Origin: Mycolicibacter sinensis
GTDB taxonomy: Bacteria > Actinomycetota > Actinomycetes > Mycobacteriales > Mycobacteriaceae
Direction of reading: 5' to 3'
Assembly: GCF_001667375.1 (NCBI RefSeq)
Contig: NZ_LZIN01000075.1
Location: 1-64,000, forward strand
DNA: 64,000 nucleotides
Of this stretch, positions 47,660 to 55,439 are shown piece by piece. Made by a program: the position numbers and the translations under genes. The notes under the pieces are model-generated. The model had not been told where the DNA came from. It was given only the letters and a program-made list of their open reading frames with translations, and searched no databases. Numbering within the stretch: the first letter of the stretch is position 1; each line of letters starts with the position of its first letter.

Positions 47660-48361
47660 CTACGACGATTCCGGCGGCGCTTCGTTCAGTGTCTCCTCGG
47701 TGACGCCGTCGGCATCCGCGAAGTCCTCGTCCCGGCGCCGCTTTCCGGGCATTGCAACCTCGGTAGCCTGCGTGAACGGATCCATGGTGGGTGCCGTTTT
47801 CGCACGCTGCTCCATGATCGGTGGCGGCAGCGGAGTGCTGGCGTAGAGTACCTGAACCTTGTCGGTGAGTATGCCCGCAGCCAAGACCGCACCACCCAAG
47901 CCCAGATTGCCTGGCCACCACAGTACGTATTGCCGATACCCGGGAGGCTCCGGAATGCCATCCCCGCCGCCGATTGGGTACCCCAATTCCTCCTCGATAC
48001 TCAGCTGATGCTCGCCGGGCACATACTCCACCGATTCGAGCAGGCTGCCGTCCCAGTTGCGTGGATGTTTGCGCACCCCGATACGAGACCCCTTCCCGTC
48101 GACCAGAACAATCCCAAACCCGTTGCCCTTGATCGCCTTCAAAGTCGAGTCCTCGGTCTGGCGACGCCACCTCGAGAACAGCAACGTCTCCAGCAGCGTG
48201 CATGACACGGTGATTCCTCGGGGATCGTTCCCCTGATCGACGTACCGGTCCGGAACCTCCGCCAACCTCGCACACAGATCGCCATGCGTTTCGCCCAACA
48301 CGAGAGCATGCTGCTCGACGAACTTCTCCACCAGCAGTTGTGGATTGTCGTGTAGGTCCAT
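47660..48361 (-). CDS. unknown protein paired with XRE-ImmA
   Basis: 233 aa from ATG at 48361 (in-frame alternatives TTG 48436, GTG 48406). I do not recognise the family. Visible segments: EKFVEQHALVLGETHGDLCA near the N-terminus, then GITVSCTLLETLLFSRWRRQ, GNGFGIVLVDGKGSRIGVRK and a Gly-rich hydrophobic stretch WWPGNLGLGGAVLAAGILTD. The C-terminus is acidic (KRRRDEDFADADGVTEETLN). No signal peptide; no clear enzyme motif. It directly precedes the XRE-ImmA gene (64 bp), which suggests a two-gene module such as toxin-antitoxin, defence or element control. A TATCCT box lies 7 nt before 48440. Confidence 0.7.
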   Translation of the reverse strand: MDLHDNPQLLVEKFVEQHALVLGETHGDLCARLAEVPDRYVDQGNDPRGITVSCTLLETLLFSRWRRQTEDSTLKAIKGNGFGIVLVDGKGSRIGVRKHPRNWDGSLLESVEYVPGEHQLSIEEELGYPIGGGDGIPEPPGYRQYVLWWPGNLGLGGAVLAAGILTDKVQVLYASTPLPPPIMEQRAKTAPTMDPFTQATEVAMPGKRRRDEDFADADGVTEETLNEAPPESS

Positions 48362-48509
48362 GGGGTGAATTTTTACCCCGGTATCCCACATCGGCCGGCG
48401 CGCCACGCCGTGCAAACTTGGAAAATGTTTGGCCAACCATACCTAAGAGGATACATGTATACGATGATTAATGTGCAGGTAAACACGCTGATTGACCAAT
48501 AGAACGTGT

Positions 48510-48528
48510 TAAACCTCTGATAAACCTC
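48510..48528. repeat. direct repeat TAAACCTC at right end of element
   Basis: TAAACCTC occurs at 48510-48517 and again at 48521-48528, immediately before tadA sequence resumes. Further in are a 10-bp palindrome ATACATGTAT and an AACACG/CGTGTT pair. This AT-rich 90-bp segment (48437-48529) contains no gene and probably includes recombinase binding sites. Confidence 0.5.
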
Positions 48529-48529
48529 C

Positions 48530-48709
48530 CAAGTGCTGTTGCACGTCGGGCGCGATCGCAGCGGCCGACGGCGGCTCACCGATATCTCGTTGCTGCGCCG
48601 CACCGCTTCCGGCCTGGTGGTCGCCGCACCGGTATGGCAGGTCGAGCGGGGAGTGAGTGAGAACATCCCCGAATTCCGTGCCCTGCTGCGTGACCGGATG
48701 CCGGCATGA
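48530..48709 (+). pseudogene. tadA: tadA 3' fragment (C-terminal 59 codons)
   Basis: Reads QVLLHVGRDRSGRRRLTDIS, LLRRTASGLVVAAPVWQVER, then GVSENIPEFRALLRDRMPA and TGA. This is the normal end of the TadA ATPase (VLLHVxRDxxGxRRL is conserved in the Rv3659c family) and is in frame with codon 329 at 37130-37132. It has no start codon or ribosome site of its own. Its stop overlaps the tadB ATG as ATGA, showing that before the insertion tadA and tadB were translationally coupled. Confidence 0.92.
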
Positions 48710-49491
48710 TCGTCGCGGCGCTCGCCCTGGCCGCGGCGGCACTGCTCGGCGCCTCCCCGCTCCGACGGCTGCAACCGCTCGGCCGTGCCGGTCGCCGGGT
48801 CAGCCGATGGGGAGTGCTCGGACCGCTGGGCGGCGGCGCCGCCGTGCTGGCCGCAATCATGCTGCCGACGAGCACCTGCCTGGCCGGAGCGGTGTTGATC
48901 GCCACGGTGGCGCTGCGTCAGCGCCGTCGTCGCCGCAGCCGGCGTGCCGTCGCGGAGGCTCGCGCCCTGGAGAGCGCGCTGGATGTTCTGGTCAGTGAAT
49001 TGCGTATCGGCGCACATCCGGTGCGGGCGTTCGACGTTGCGGCCGCCGAAACCGGCCACCGCCCGGTGGCCGCCGCCCTGCGCGGCGTGGTCGCCCGGGC
49101 CCGGCTGGGTGCCGATGTCGCGACCGGCCTGCGGGAGGCGGCGCGGGCCTCGGCGCTGCCCTCGCACTGGGAACGGCTTGCGGCCTACTGGGAACTCGGC
49201 GGCGAACACGGACTGGCGGTAGCTACCTTGATGCAAGCCGCGCAGAGCGATATCACTGCCCGGCAACGATTTTCGGCACGGGCCTATGCCGGGATGGCCG
49301 GCGCGCGAGCCTCGGCGACCATCCTGGGCTACCTGCCCGTGCTCGGGGTGCTGCTGGGGCAGCTGATCGGCGCCCGCCCGATCGGCTTTCTGCTCGGCCG
49401 CCCTGGCGGGGTGCTGTCGGTGGTCGGGGTGGGCCTGGTCTGCACCGGGTTGTTGTGGTCGGACCGGATCACGGTGGGTGCCGCCCCGTGA
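48706..49491 (+). CDS. tadB: TadB-like inner-membrane protein (Rv3658c-like)
   Basis: 261-aa membrane protein of the type II secretion F/TadB family. Helices near the N-terminus (MIVAALALAAAALLGASPLR) precede a cytoplasmic helical domain with RALESALDVLVSELRIGAHP and a C-terminal pair of helices (ATILGYLPVLGVLLGQLIGA; VGVGLVCTGLLW). It forms the platform of the Flp pilus machine with TadC. It lies just downstream of the tadA fragment. Its transcription may now depend on a promoter in or beyond the element. Confidence 0.88.
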   Translation: MIVAALALAAAALLGASPLRRLQPLGRAGRRVSRWGVLGPLGGGAAVLAAIMLPTSTCLAGAVLIATVALRQRRRRRSRRAVAEARALESALDVLVSELRIGAHPVRAFDVAAAETGHRPVAAALRGVVARARLGADVATGLREAARASALPSHWERLAAYWELGGEHGLAVATLMQAAQSDITARQRFSARAYAGMAGARASATILGYLPVLGVLLGQLIGARPIGFLLGRPGGVLSVVGVGLVCTGLLWSDRITVGAAP

Positions 49492-50063
49492 CTACCGCCG
49501 CGGTGTTGCTCGCGGTGGCCATGCTGGCCGCCCCGTTGACGGTGCGCGCCCGGGCCGGGATGTCCCGGCCCGAACGCCGGGTGCGCCACCGGGCGGTGCC
49601 GGGCACCGACGCGCTGGCGTTGGCCGCCGGCCTGGAGGTGTTCGCGCTCTGCCTGAGCGCCGGGATGCCGGTTTCGGGCGCGGCGGCCGCCACCGCCCGC
49701 TCGGCGCCGTCGCCGCTGGCGGAGGCGTTGCGCCGCGGTGCGGATCTGTTGGCGCTGGGCGCCGATCCGGCGATCGCGTGGTCGCCGCCGCCGGGCGATG
49801 CGCTCGACCCGTCGACGATCGCGGTGCTCCGATTGGCCCGGCGGTCGGGCTCCTCCGGCGCGGCGTTGGCGACCGGGCTGGGCGAACTCGCCGCGCACTG
49901 CCGCGACGAGGCGGCGCACGCGGCGACAGCCGCCGCGGAGCGGGCCGGGGTGCTGATCGCCGGGCCGCTCGGGATGTGCTTCCTGCCGGCTTTCGTCTGC
50001 CTGGGCATCGTGCCGGTGGTGGCCGGGCTGGCCGGCGACGTGCTGGGGTCGGGCCTGTTGTGA
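49488..50063 (+). CDS. tadC: TadC-like inner-membrane protein (Rv3657c-like)
   Basis: 191-aa T2SF-type membrane protein. After a short N-terminal helix comes the helical repeat LAAGLEVFALCLSAGMPVSG and SPLAEALRRGADLLALGADP. A C-terminal helix PLGMCFLPAFVCLGIVPVVA follows. Same length as Rv3657c (191 aa). The GTG at 49488 overlaps the tadB stop (GTGA). With TadB it would build the pilus platform. Confidence 0.88.
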   Translation: MTTAAVLLAVAMLAAPLTVRARAGMSRPERRVRHRAVPGTDALALAAGLEVFALCLSAGMPVSGAAAATARSAPSPLAEALRRGADLLALGADPAIAWSPPPGDALDPSTIAVLRLARRSGSSGAALATGLGELAAHCRDEAAHAATAAAERAGVLIAGPLGMCFLPAFVCLGIVPVVAGLAGDVLGSGLL

Positions 50064-50126
50064 GCAGCAGATGCTTCGCGGAAGAGCCGCGACAACCCAG
50101 ACCGGGTGCGGAATGAAGGAGGTGCC

Positions 50127-50348
50127 GTGAACACACGGGTATTGCAGGTGCGCGACATGTTTCGAATCATCCAGCTCAGAATGCTGTTGCTGGCGACGGA
50201 GGAGTCCGGGATGTCGACGGTGGAGTACGCGATCGGCACCATTGCCGCTGCCGCCTTCGGCGCGATCCTCTATACCGTCGTCACCGGCGATTCGATCGTC
50301 TTAGCGCTGACCCGGGTGATCGGGCGCGCGCTGAACACCAAGGTCTGA
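50127..50348 (+). CDS. flp: Flp-type pilin (DUF4244, Rv3656c-like)
   Basis: 73-aa pilin precursor. A leader ends near TEESG, followed by MSTVEYAIGTIAAAAFGAIL with Glu at +5 of the hydrophobic helix, the hallmark of type IV/Flp pilins. GTG at 50127 is supported by AGGAGGT 3 nt upstream, the best ribosome site in the locus. This fits a pilin being made in excess over the machine. It should be cleaved by a TadV-type prepilepsin-like peptidase, none of which is encoded in the window. Confidence 0.9.
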   Translation: MNTRVLQVRDMFRIIQLRMLLLATEESGMSTVEYAIGTIAAAAFGAILYTVVTGDSIVLALTRVIGRALNTKV

Positions 50349-50354
50349 CGGGCG

Positions 50355-50702
50355 GTGGCCGGTCGTGGTCGATGTGCCGACGATGCGGGCGCCAGTACGG
50401 TGGAGGCGGCGTTCGCGCTGGCCGCCCTGGTCTCGGTGCTGGTGTTGTGCCTGGCGGGGATCAGCGCGGTGTCCGCCCAGATCCGCTGCCTGGACGCCGC
50501 CCGGGAGGCCGCCCGGCTGGCGGCGCGCGGTGACACCCCGGCGGCAACGGCGGTGGTCCGGCGGATCGCACCCGCCGGCGCGGCGATTCAGCTGCGCTCC
50601 GACGGCGAGTTCGTGGTCGCGACGGTCACCGTTCGGCCGGCGCTGCTGCCCGGGATTGCCGTCGGCGCCGAGGCGGTGTCGGCCGCCGAGCCGTCCCGGT
50701 GA
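50355..50702 (+). CDS. TadE-like pseudopilin (Rv3655c-like)
   Basis: 115-aa protein with a short polar leader, then DAGASTVEAAFALAALVSVL, a TadE-type N-terminal hydrophobic helix with a conserved Glu. A beta-rich C-terminus (RSDGEFVVATVTVRP) follows. TadE/F-like minor pilins are processed by prepilin peptidase and assist Flp assembly. Starts 6 bp after flp with GTG. Ends overlapping the next gene. Confidence 0.87.
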   Translation: MAGRGRCADDAGASTVEAAFALAALVSVLVLCLAGISAVSAQIRCLDAAREAARLAARGDTPAATAVVRRIAPAGAAIQLRSDGEFVVATVTVRPALLPGIAVGAEAVSAAEPSR

Positions 50703-51036
50703 GGCCGGCGCGGCCACCGTGGCCGCCGCGGCGATGGTCGCCGTGGTGCTGAGCCTCACCGGCGGCGGCGTCCTGCTCGGCGCAGTGGTCATCGCCCGGC
50801 ACCGGGCGCAGGCGGCCGCCGACCTGGCCGCCGTCGCCGGTGCGGCCGTCATTCCCGCCGGGCCGGCGACGGCCTGCACGCAAGCCCAGCGACTGGCCGC
50901 GCGCATGGGCGCCGTCGAAAGCGGCTGCGCGGTAGACGGACTCGACCTGGTGGTTACCGTCGCGGTGGCCCTACCCGGCTGGCGGATAGGTCCGGCCCGC
51001 GCCACCGCCCGAGCCGGGCCGGTCGACTCGAGCTAA
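50656..51036 (+). CDS. TadE/TadG-like protein of the helicase-secretion locus (Rv3654c-like)
   Basis: About 126 aa from TTG at 50656. The conserved core is PGEAGAATVAAAAMVAVVLS, then LTGGGVLLGAVVIARHRAQA and AADLAAVAGAA. This is the actinobacterial Rv3654c family, recurrently encoded next to the DECH helicase. The GEAGAAT segment looks like a pilin-type leader boundary, so a start upstream of it is needed: TTG 50656 overlaps the TadE gene by 47 bp. A shorter GTG start at 50719 resembles the M. tuberculosis annotation. Last Tad gene. Confidence 0.78.
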   Translation: MPSAPRRCRPPSRPGEAGAATVAAAAMVAVVLSLTGGGVLLGAVVIARHRAQAAADLAAVAGAAVIPAGPATACTQAQRLAARMGAVESGCAVDGLDLVVTVAVALPGWRIGPARATARAGPVDSS

Positions 51037-51050
51037 TGCGCCGCGCCGAT

Positions 51051-52085
51051 TTAAGATGCGCCGGCGGCCTGATCCAAACCGGCGTCGGCCAGCTCCCGCT
51101 CGGTAGGCAGCCGCAACGAGATCAGCCCGGCGTAGGTGCCCTCTTCGAGTTCCACCCGGTTCACGGTCACATGCACCGGCGCCCAGCCCCCGCCGGCCTG
51201 GCGCAGCCGCAGCACTCCGGAGGCGGGCCCCTGGGTGAAATCGCTTGTCATGCGGTCCATCAGGGCTACGTCGTCGGGGTGAGCACGGGGAGCGTCCACG
51301 GTGCCGCGCCAGTCGTAGAACGGGCACGGGTCGTCCAGCCACTTCAGCAACCGCCAGTCGGTCAGGTCCACCATGGCCCGGTGCACACCGGGTTGGGCCA
51401 GTCCGTGCAGGATCTGCTGCGCCAGGAAGTCGGGGCGCTGGACGGTGCCGTCGAGCTGGCCACGCCAGTTCATGCCACGCGAGACCAGGTGTTCGCGCCC
51501 GCCGGTGGGGTCGGTCTCCCAAGCGGTGCGCGCCACAAAGCCCACCCGGATGGTGTCGCCGCGGAAATCGGTGATATCCCAACTGCTGCAGACGGTGTGT
51601 CCGGGTTCGGCCCGAATCGCCAGCGCCAGCACCTTGTTCTCGTTCGGGCTGAAGTCCCGGGTGGGCAGCTCTTCGGCGAAGGCCCGGCCGTGGGTGGCCT
51701 CCACTTCGGGGTCCTTGCCGCTGTTGGCCAGCGATTGCTTGGTGTCGGTGGCGACCCCCAGGGTCAGGTCCCATTTCAGCGGGCCCGGGGTGGGGCGCTC
51801 GGGTGGCTCGAGGTCGGCCGGACCGCTCCAGACGTGCACGCCGTGGACTCGGCCGTCGGACATCACCACCGGTTCGGTGCGGATCACCCGGTCGCGCCGG
51901 GGGGTGATGCTGGCCAGGCTTTGCCCGGTTCGCACCGATTCGGCAATCGCGGTCTGGATCGCCGCCAGATGCGGGCTACGACGCAGGAATTGGGCGATCG
52001 GCACCAGATTCTTGACCTGGCGCCCCTGCGCGACGACTGCCGGCTCCTCGCCGAGCGTCTCCACCAGCAACCAGTCGTGGGCCAT
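51051..52085 (-). CDS. PAS/GAF-like sensory protein (Rv3651-like)
   Basis: 344-aa cytoplasmic protein matching Rv3651 in length and position. It begins MAHDWLLVETLGEEPAVVAQ. A central domain has LALAIRAEPGHTVCSSWDIT and TIRVGFVARTAWETD, and the end has WAPVHVTVNRVELEEGTYAG, as in PAS folds. Rv3651-type proteins have a PAS-GAF-PAS arrangement and are implicated in signalling; the ligand is unknown. Convergent with the Tad operon (14-bp gap). Confidence 0.85.
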   Translation of the reverse strand: MAHDWLLVETLGEEPAVVAQGRQVKNLVPIAQFLRRSPHLAAIQTAIAESVRTGQSLASITPRRDRVIRTEPVVMSDGRVHGVHVWSGPADLEPPERPTPGPLKWDLTLGVATDTKQSLANSGKDPEVEATHGRAFAEELPTRDFSPNENKVLALAIRAEPGHTVCSSWDITDFRGDTIRVGFVARTAWETDPTGGREHLVSRGMNWRGQLDGTVQRPDFLAQQILHGLAQPGVHRAMVDLTDWRLLKWLDDPCPFYDWRGTVDAPRAHPDDVALMDRMTSDFTQGPASGVLRLRQAGGGWAPVHVTVNRVELEEGTYAGLISLRLPTERELADAGLDQAAGAS

Positions 52086-52419
52086 AATCTACGGATTTTA
52101 CGGCCGGCGGTGCCCTACCAGCACCAACAGCGGCCGTTTTCCCGTCTTGCCGACGGACTACGGGTACCCTATGCGGTTTCGAGTTGCGCTGGTCCGGTAC
52201 AGCCGGTAACTTACGGCCGCGTCCGGCTCTGTACCGGGTTTGAGGAATGGTCCGCTTTTTTCGACCGTTCGTCTTGCTGCTTCGACGGCTGGTGTGTGGC
52301 GCACTGTGCCACAGCGAGTCCGCGGAGTACCGGCTCGGGGGAGTCGGCCGTTCGGGGGGTCGGCCGACTCCCGCAGTCGGGGCGTTACCGATGCGGCGAC
52401 CCGCCGCGCTCGCGATCGC
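52086..52419. other. intergenic region; no PE gene present
   Basis: The 334 bp between the Rv3651-like and helicase genes hold no convincing ORF. M. tuberculosis has PE33 here. An imperfect inverted repeat pairs CCGGTACAG... (52194-52206) with CCGGCTCTGTACCGG (52223-52237). It may belong to the Rv3651-like promoter, and the helicase terminator hairpin is near the right end. Confidence 0.5.
52339..52372 (-). terminator. hairpin downstream of the helicase gene
   Basis: GGGAGTCGGCCG (52339-52350) and its exact complement (52361-52372) enclose a 10-nt loop, about 50 bp beyond the helicase stop on its strand. It is a strong GC hairpin without a T tract, and the position supports a terminator. Confidence 0.55.
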
Positions 52420-54777
52420 CTAGCAGCCGCGGCCCAGCTCACCGAGCACCAATCGCAACACCCGCACCGCGCCGTCCTTGTCCAAGGGTTCGTTGCCGTT
52501 TCCGCACTTGGGTGATTGCACGCACGACGGGCAGCCGTGCGGGCATTCGCAGGACTCGATCGTCGCCGCCGTGGCCGCCAACCAGCTCGCCGCCGCGCGG
52601 AAACCACGCTCGGCGAAGCCGGCGCCGCCGGGGTGCCCGTCGTAGACGAACACGCTGGGCAGCCCGCCGAGCGCGCCGGGCCCCACCGCGGTGGACAGCC
52701 CACCGATGTCACCGCGGTCGCAGCTGGCCACCAGCGGCAGCAGCCCGATCGCCGCGTGCTCGGCGGCGTGCAGCGCCCCGGGGATCCGCGGTTCGGCGAT
52801 TCCGCACTCGGTCAACGCTTCGGGGGTCACGGTGTAGACCACCGCGGTGGTCGGCAGCGTCGCCGGGGGCAGGTCCAGCTCGATGAAGTCGAGCACCTCG
52901 CCGGTCGGCAGGCGACGCAGGTAGCCGATGATCTGGCGGGTCACCGTGACCGGCAGCAGGCCCAGGCTCACCGGCCCGAACCAGGCCCGCTCGCCGGCAC
53001 TGGTTACGTCGATGTCGGTGATCTCCCGCGCGAACGTCGCATAGCCGGGATCCTCGGCGTGTACAAACGCGATCTGGCGCTCGGTGTCCAGCGAGTCGAC
53101 CAGGTAACTCTCGCCCTGGTGCAGATACACCGCGCCGGTGTGCACGGTGGCCGGCGCGCGGCCGGCGTCGACGCTGCCCAACAGCCGGCCGGTGTCGGCT
53201 TCCAAAATCACCACCTGCCCGCCGGCCGATCCCCGGATGTCCACCGCCGCATGCGGGTCGAGCCCGGGCGCCGGGAAGTACTTCTCAGCCCGTCGGCGCA
53301 GCAGCCCGTCGTCGACCAAGTCCTCGGCGACCTGCTCGGCGCCCAGCTGCGCCACCTCGGCGGCCGTCACCGGCAGCTCTACCGCCGCGCACAACAACTG
53401 CGGCCCCAGCACGTAGGGGTTGGCCGGGTCGATCACCACCTGCTCGATCGGTTTGTCCAGCAGAGCTGCCGGATGATGCACCAGGTAGCTGTCCAGCGGG
53501 TCGTCGCGTGCGATCAGCACGATCAGCGCCGTCTGACCGCGCCGGCCCGAGCGCCCGGCCTGCTGCCAGAACGACGTCACGGTGCCGGGGAAGCCGGCGA
53601 TCACCACCGCGTCCAGCCCGGCGATGTCCACCCCTAGCTCCAGGGCATTGGTGGTGGCCAGCCCGTACAGCTCGCCGTCGGCCAGCGCGCGTTCCAGGGC
53701 GCGGCGATCCTCGGCCAGATAACCCGCCCGGTAGGAGGCGACCTTGTCGACCAGCGCCGGGGCGACCGATTCCAGGCGGGTGCGGGCCGCCAGCGCGGTG
53801 AGCTCGGCGCCGCGGCGGGACCGCACGAAGGTCAGGGTGCGCGCCCCCTCGGCGATCAGGTCGGCCATCACCCGGGCCGCCTCGGTCCCGGCGGCTCGGC
53901 GCACCGGTGCGCCGTTCTCTCCGGTGATGTCGGTGCGCAGGGCAGGCTCCCACAGGGCCACCGTCCGCGCGCCCCGCGGAGAGCCGTCGACGGTGACCTC
54001 GGCGACCGGCTGCCCGATCAGCGCCGACGCACTGGCCCCCGGTGCCGCGGTGGTAGCGCTGGCGAAGATCACCGTCGGGCCCTGCAGCGCCGGCGCCCCA
54101 GATCCCGAGTAGCGCGCGCACAACCGCAGCAGCCGCCGCAGCACCATCGCCACGTGTGACCCGAAGATGCCCCGGTAGTAGTGGCATTCGTCCACGATCA
54201 CGAAGCGCAACCCGCGCAGAAACACCGCCCAGCGGGCATGGTTGCGCAGCATCGACAGATGGATCATGTCCGGGTTGGAGAACACCCAGCGCGACCGTTC
54301 CCGGGCGAAGCGGCGCAGCTCGGCGGGGCTGTCGCCGTCATAGGCGGTCGGCGCGACCGCGGTCGCCGCGGTAGCCAGCCGCGGCACCGTTGCGGTCAGC
54401 GTGTGCGCCGCGCGCAGCTGGTCATGGCCCAACGCCTTCGTCGGCGACAGATACAGCGCCCGGGCGCGCGGTTCGGTCGCCAGCGCGTGCAGTACCGGAA
54501 GTTGATAGGCCAGCGACTTTCCCGACGCCGTGCCGGTGCTGATGACCACGTGGCGCCCGGCGTGGGCGAGCTCGGCGGCGGCCAGCTGATGTGACCACGG
54601 CGCGTCGATCCCGCGGGCGGTGAACGCGCCGATGACCTCGGGTTGGGCCCACTGCGGCCAGGCGCCCAGCTGGCCCGCCGATGCCGGCAGGTCGGCGACG
54701 TGGCGCAGCGGATGTTCGCCCGGTTCAATGCCGGCGAGGGCAGCGGCCAGCAATTCACCGCCGAAATTCACCGTCAT
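52420..54777 (-). CDS. DECH-box helicase with DUF1998 Cys domain (SftH/MrfA-like, Rv3649)
   Basis: 785-aa superfamily II helicase. Motif I is STGTASGKSLAYQLP near 80-94, motif Ia YLSPTKALGHDQL, motif II VIVDECHYYRG (DECH), and motif VI QQAGRSGRRGQTAL. The C-terminal DUF1998 region ends with a four-cysteine cluster, CECPHGCPSCVQSPKCGNGN. The clade includes mycobacterial SftH, a 3'-5' DNA translocase/helicase, and Bacillus MrfA, active in mitomycin damage repair. ATG at 54777 fits the family N-terminus; the frame extends further but not convincingly. Tad loci of actinobacteria regularly neighbour this helicase. Confidence 0.92.
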   Translation of the reverse strand: MTVNFGGELLAAALAGIEPGEHPLRHVADLPASAGQLGAWPQWAQPEVIGAFTARGIDAPWSHQLAAAELAHAGRHVVISTGTASGKSLAYQLPVLHALATEPRARALYLSPTKALGHDQLRAAHTLTATVPRLATAATAVAPTAYDGDSPAELRRFARERSRWVFSNPDMIHLSMLRNHARWAVFLRGLRFVIVDECHYYRGIFGSHVAMVLRRLLRLCARYSGSGAPALQGPTVIFASATTAAPGASASALIGQPVAEVTVDGSPRGARTVALWEPALRTDITGENGAPVRRAAGTEAARVMADLIAEGARTLTFVRSRRGAELTALAARTRLESVAPALVDKVASYRAGYLAEDRRALERALADGELYGLATTNALELGVDIAGLDAVVIAGFPGTVTSFWQQAGRSGRRGQTALIVLIARDDPLDSYLVHHPAALLDKPIEQVVIDPANPYVLGPQLLCAAVELPVTAAEVAQLGAEQVAEDLVDDGLLRRRAEKYFPAPGLDPHAAVDIRGSAGGQVVILEADTGRLLGSVDAGRAPATVHTGAVYLHQGESYLVDSLDTERQIAFVHAEDPGYATFAREITDIDVTSAGERAWFGPVSLGLLPVTVTRQIIGYLRRLPTGEVLDFIELDLPPATLPTTAVVYTVTPEALTECGIAEPRIPGALHAAEHAAIGLLPLVASCDRGDIGGLSTAVGPGALGGLPSVFVYDGHPGGAGFAERGFRAAASWLAATAATIESCECPHGCPSCVQSPKCGNGNEPLDKDGAVRVLRLVLGELGRGC

Positions 54778-55100
54778 TGACCCTGTCCTTACTCGCCTGC
54801 ATAGAAGTCCGCCGCCGTATTGCGCCCGCTGCCTCAAACCTTCGACCGGCGATTTCGGCACCGCAGTCTGTCCCTGACGCGATGAACATGGTTGACTGAT
54901 GGGCGGTCGTAGCTTCTGTGTTCGTGTCAAGCCTTCGCAGGATCTGTGGTTGCGGCCGCAGTACCCGCAGGGTAGTGGTCGGTGGCAGCACCGATCGACC
55001 GCCAGGGTACGGCGGCCGGAACAGGCCCGGGGCAGCGAAGGGCGGTGCCCCGAACAACGGTGCAATGCACCGGGCAAGAAGAGTAAGGAAAGATCGACAA
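54778..55100. other. long leader/promoter region of cspA
   Basis: 323 bp between the divergent helicase and cspA. A TTGACT-like -35 element lies near 54892. The region contains several GC-rich self-complementary stretches. Long structured 5' UTRs are common for cold-shock genes, where they act as temperature-sensitive elements, so much of this may be transcribed leader. The transcription start cannot be fixed from sequence. No other gene seen. Confidence 0.45.
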
Positions 55101-55304
55101 ATGCCACAGGGAACTGTGAAGTGGTTCAACGCGGAGAAGGGCTTCGGCTTTATCGCGCCTGAAGACGGGTCAGCGGACGTGTTTGTCCACTACACGGAGA
55201 TCCAAGGGTCCGGCTTTCGCACCCTCGAGGAAAACCAGCGCGTGGAGTTCGAGGTCGGGCAGAGCCCCAAGGGCCCGCAGGCCACGGGCGTCCGCGCCGT
55301 CTAA
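55101..55304 (+). CDS. cspA: cold-shock protein CspA
   Basis: 67-aa single cold-shock domain. [20 protein letters not shown] carries RNP1 (KGFGFI), DVFVHYTEI carries RNP2 (VFVH), and [18 protein letters not shown] ends the OB fold. RNA/single-stranded DNA chaperone. Identical in layout to Rv3648c. AAGGAAAG lies about 9 nt before the ATG. Monocistronic, with a clear terminator after it. Confidence 0.97.
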   Translation: MPQGTVKWFNAEKGFGFIAPEDGSADVFVHYTEIQGSGFRTLEENQRVEFEVGQSPKGPQATGVRAV

Positions 55305-55323
55305 GCAACTGGATTCGGCGACA

Positions 55324-55370
55324 CCCCCCGGGCAGCTCCTCCCAACGGAGCAGAACCGGGGGGTTTCGTT
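55324..55370 (+). terminator. intrinsic terminator after cspA
   Basis: CCCCCCGG (55324-55331) pairs with CCGGGGGG (55356-55363), an inner CTCC/GGAG stem helps, and TTTCGTTT follows on the plus strand. It sits 20 nt after the cspA stop and just before the promoter of the next gene. Confidence 0.8.
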
Positions 55371-55439
55371 TCGGGCGGGTCGGACCGGTTCGGCCGACCC
55401 GGACGCCGCCGGACGGTGGATCGGCTTACGGTTCTTGAC

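Larger units (their letters stand above)
37133..48529. mobile_element. Tn554-like element (11.4 kb) inserted in tadA
   Basis: The ends are defined by the host gene: tadA sequence stops after 37132 and resumes in frame at 48530 (exact base uncertain by a few bp). On the minus strand the right half encodes an unknown protein, an XRE-ImmA/IrrE protein, and three recombination genes ordered as tnpA, tnpB and tnpC of Tn554. The left half carries a TetR gene divergent from a thioesterase, a DUF6188-like gene and an MmpL-type pump. No target duplication and no long terminal inverted repeats were seen, which fits Tn554-type tyrosine-recombinase transposition rather than a DDE transposase. Tn554 relatives often carry resistance genes. 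Confidence 0.88.

Noticed and set aside
47592..48440. A 282-aa alternative frame starting at the ATG at 48440
   Set aside because: Although a TATCCT box precedes this ATG, the translation is Arg/Gly/Ser-rich shadow sequence; the neighbouring frame has normal protein composition.
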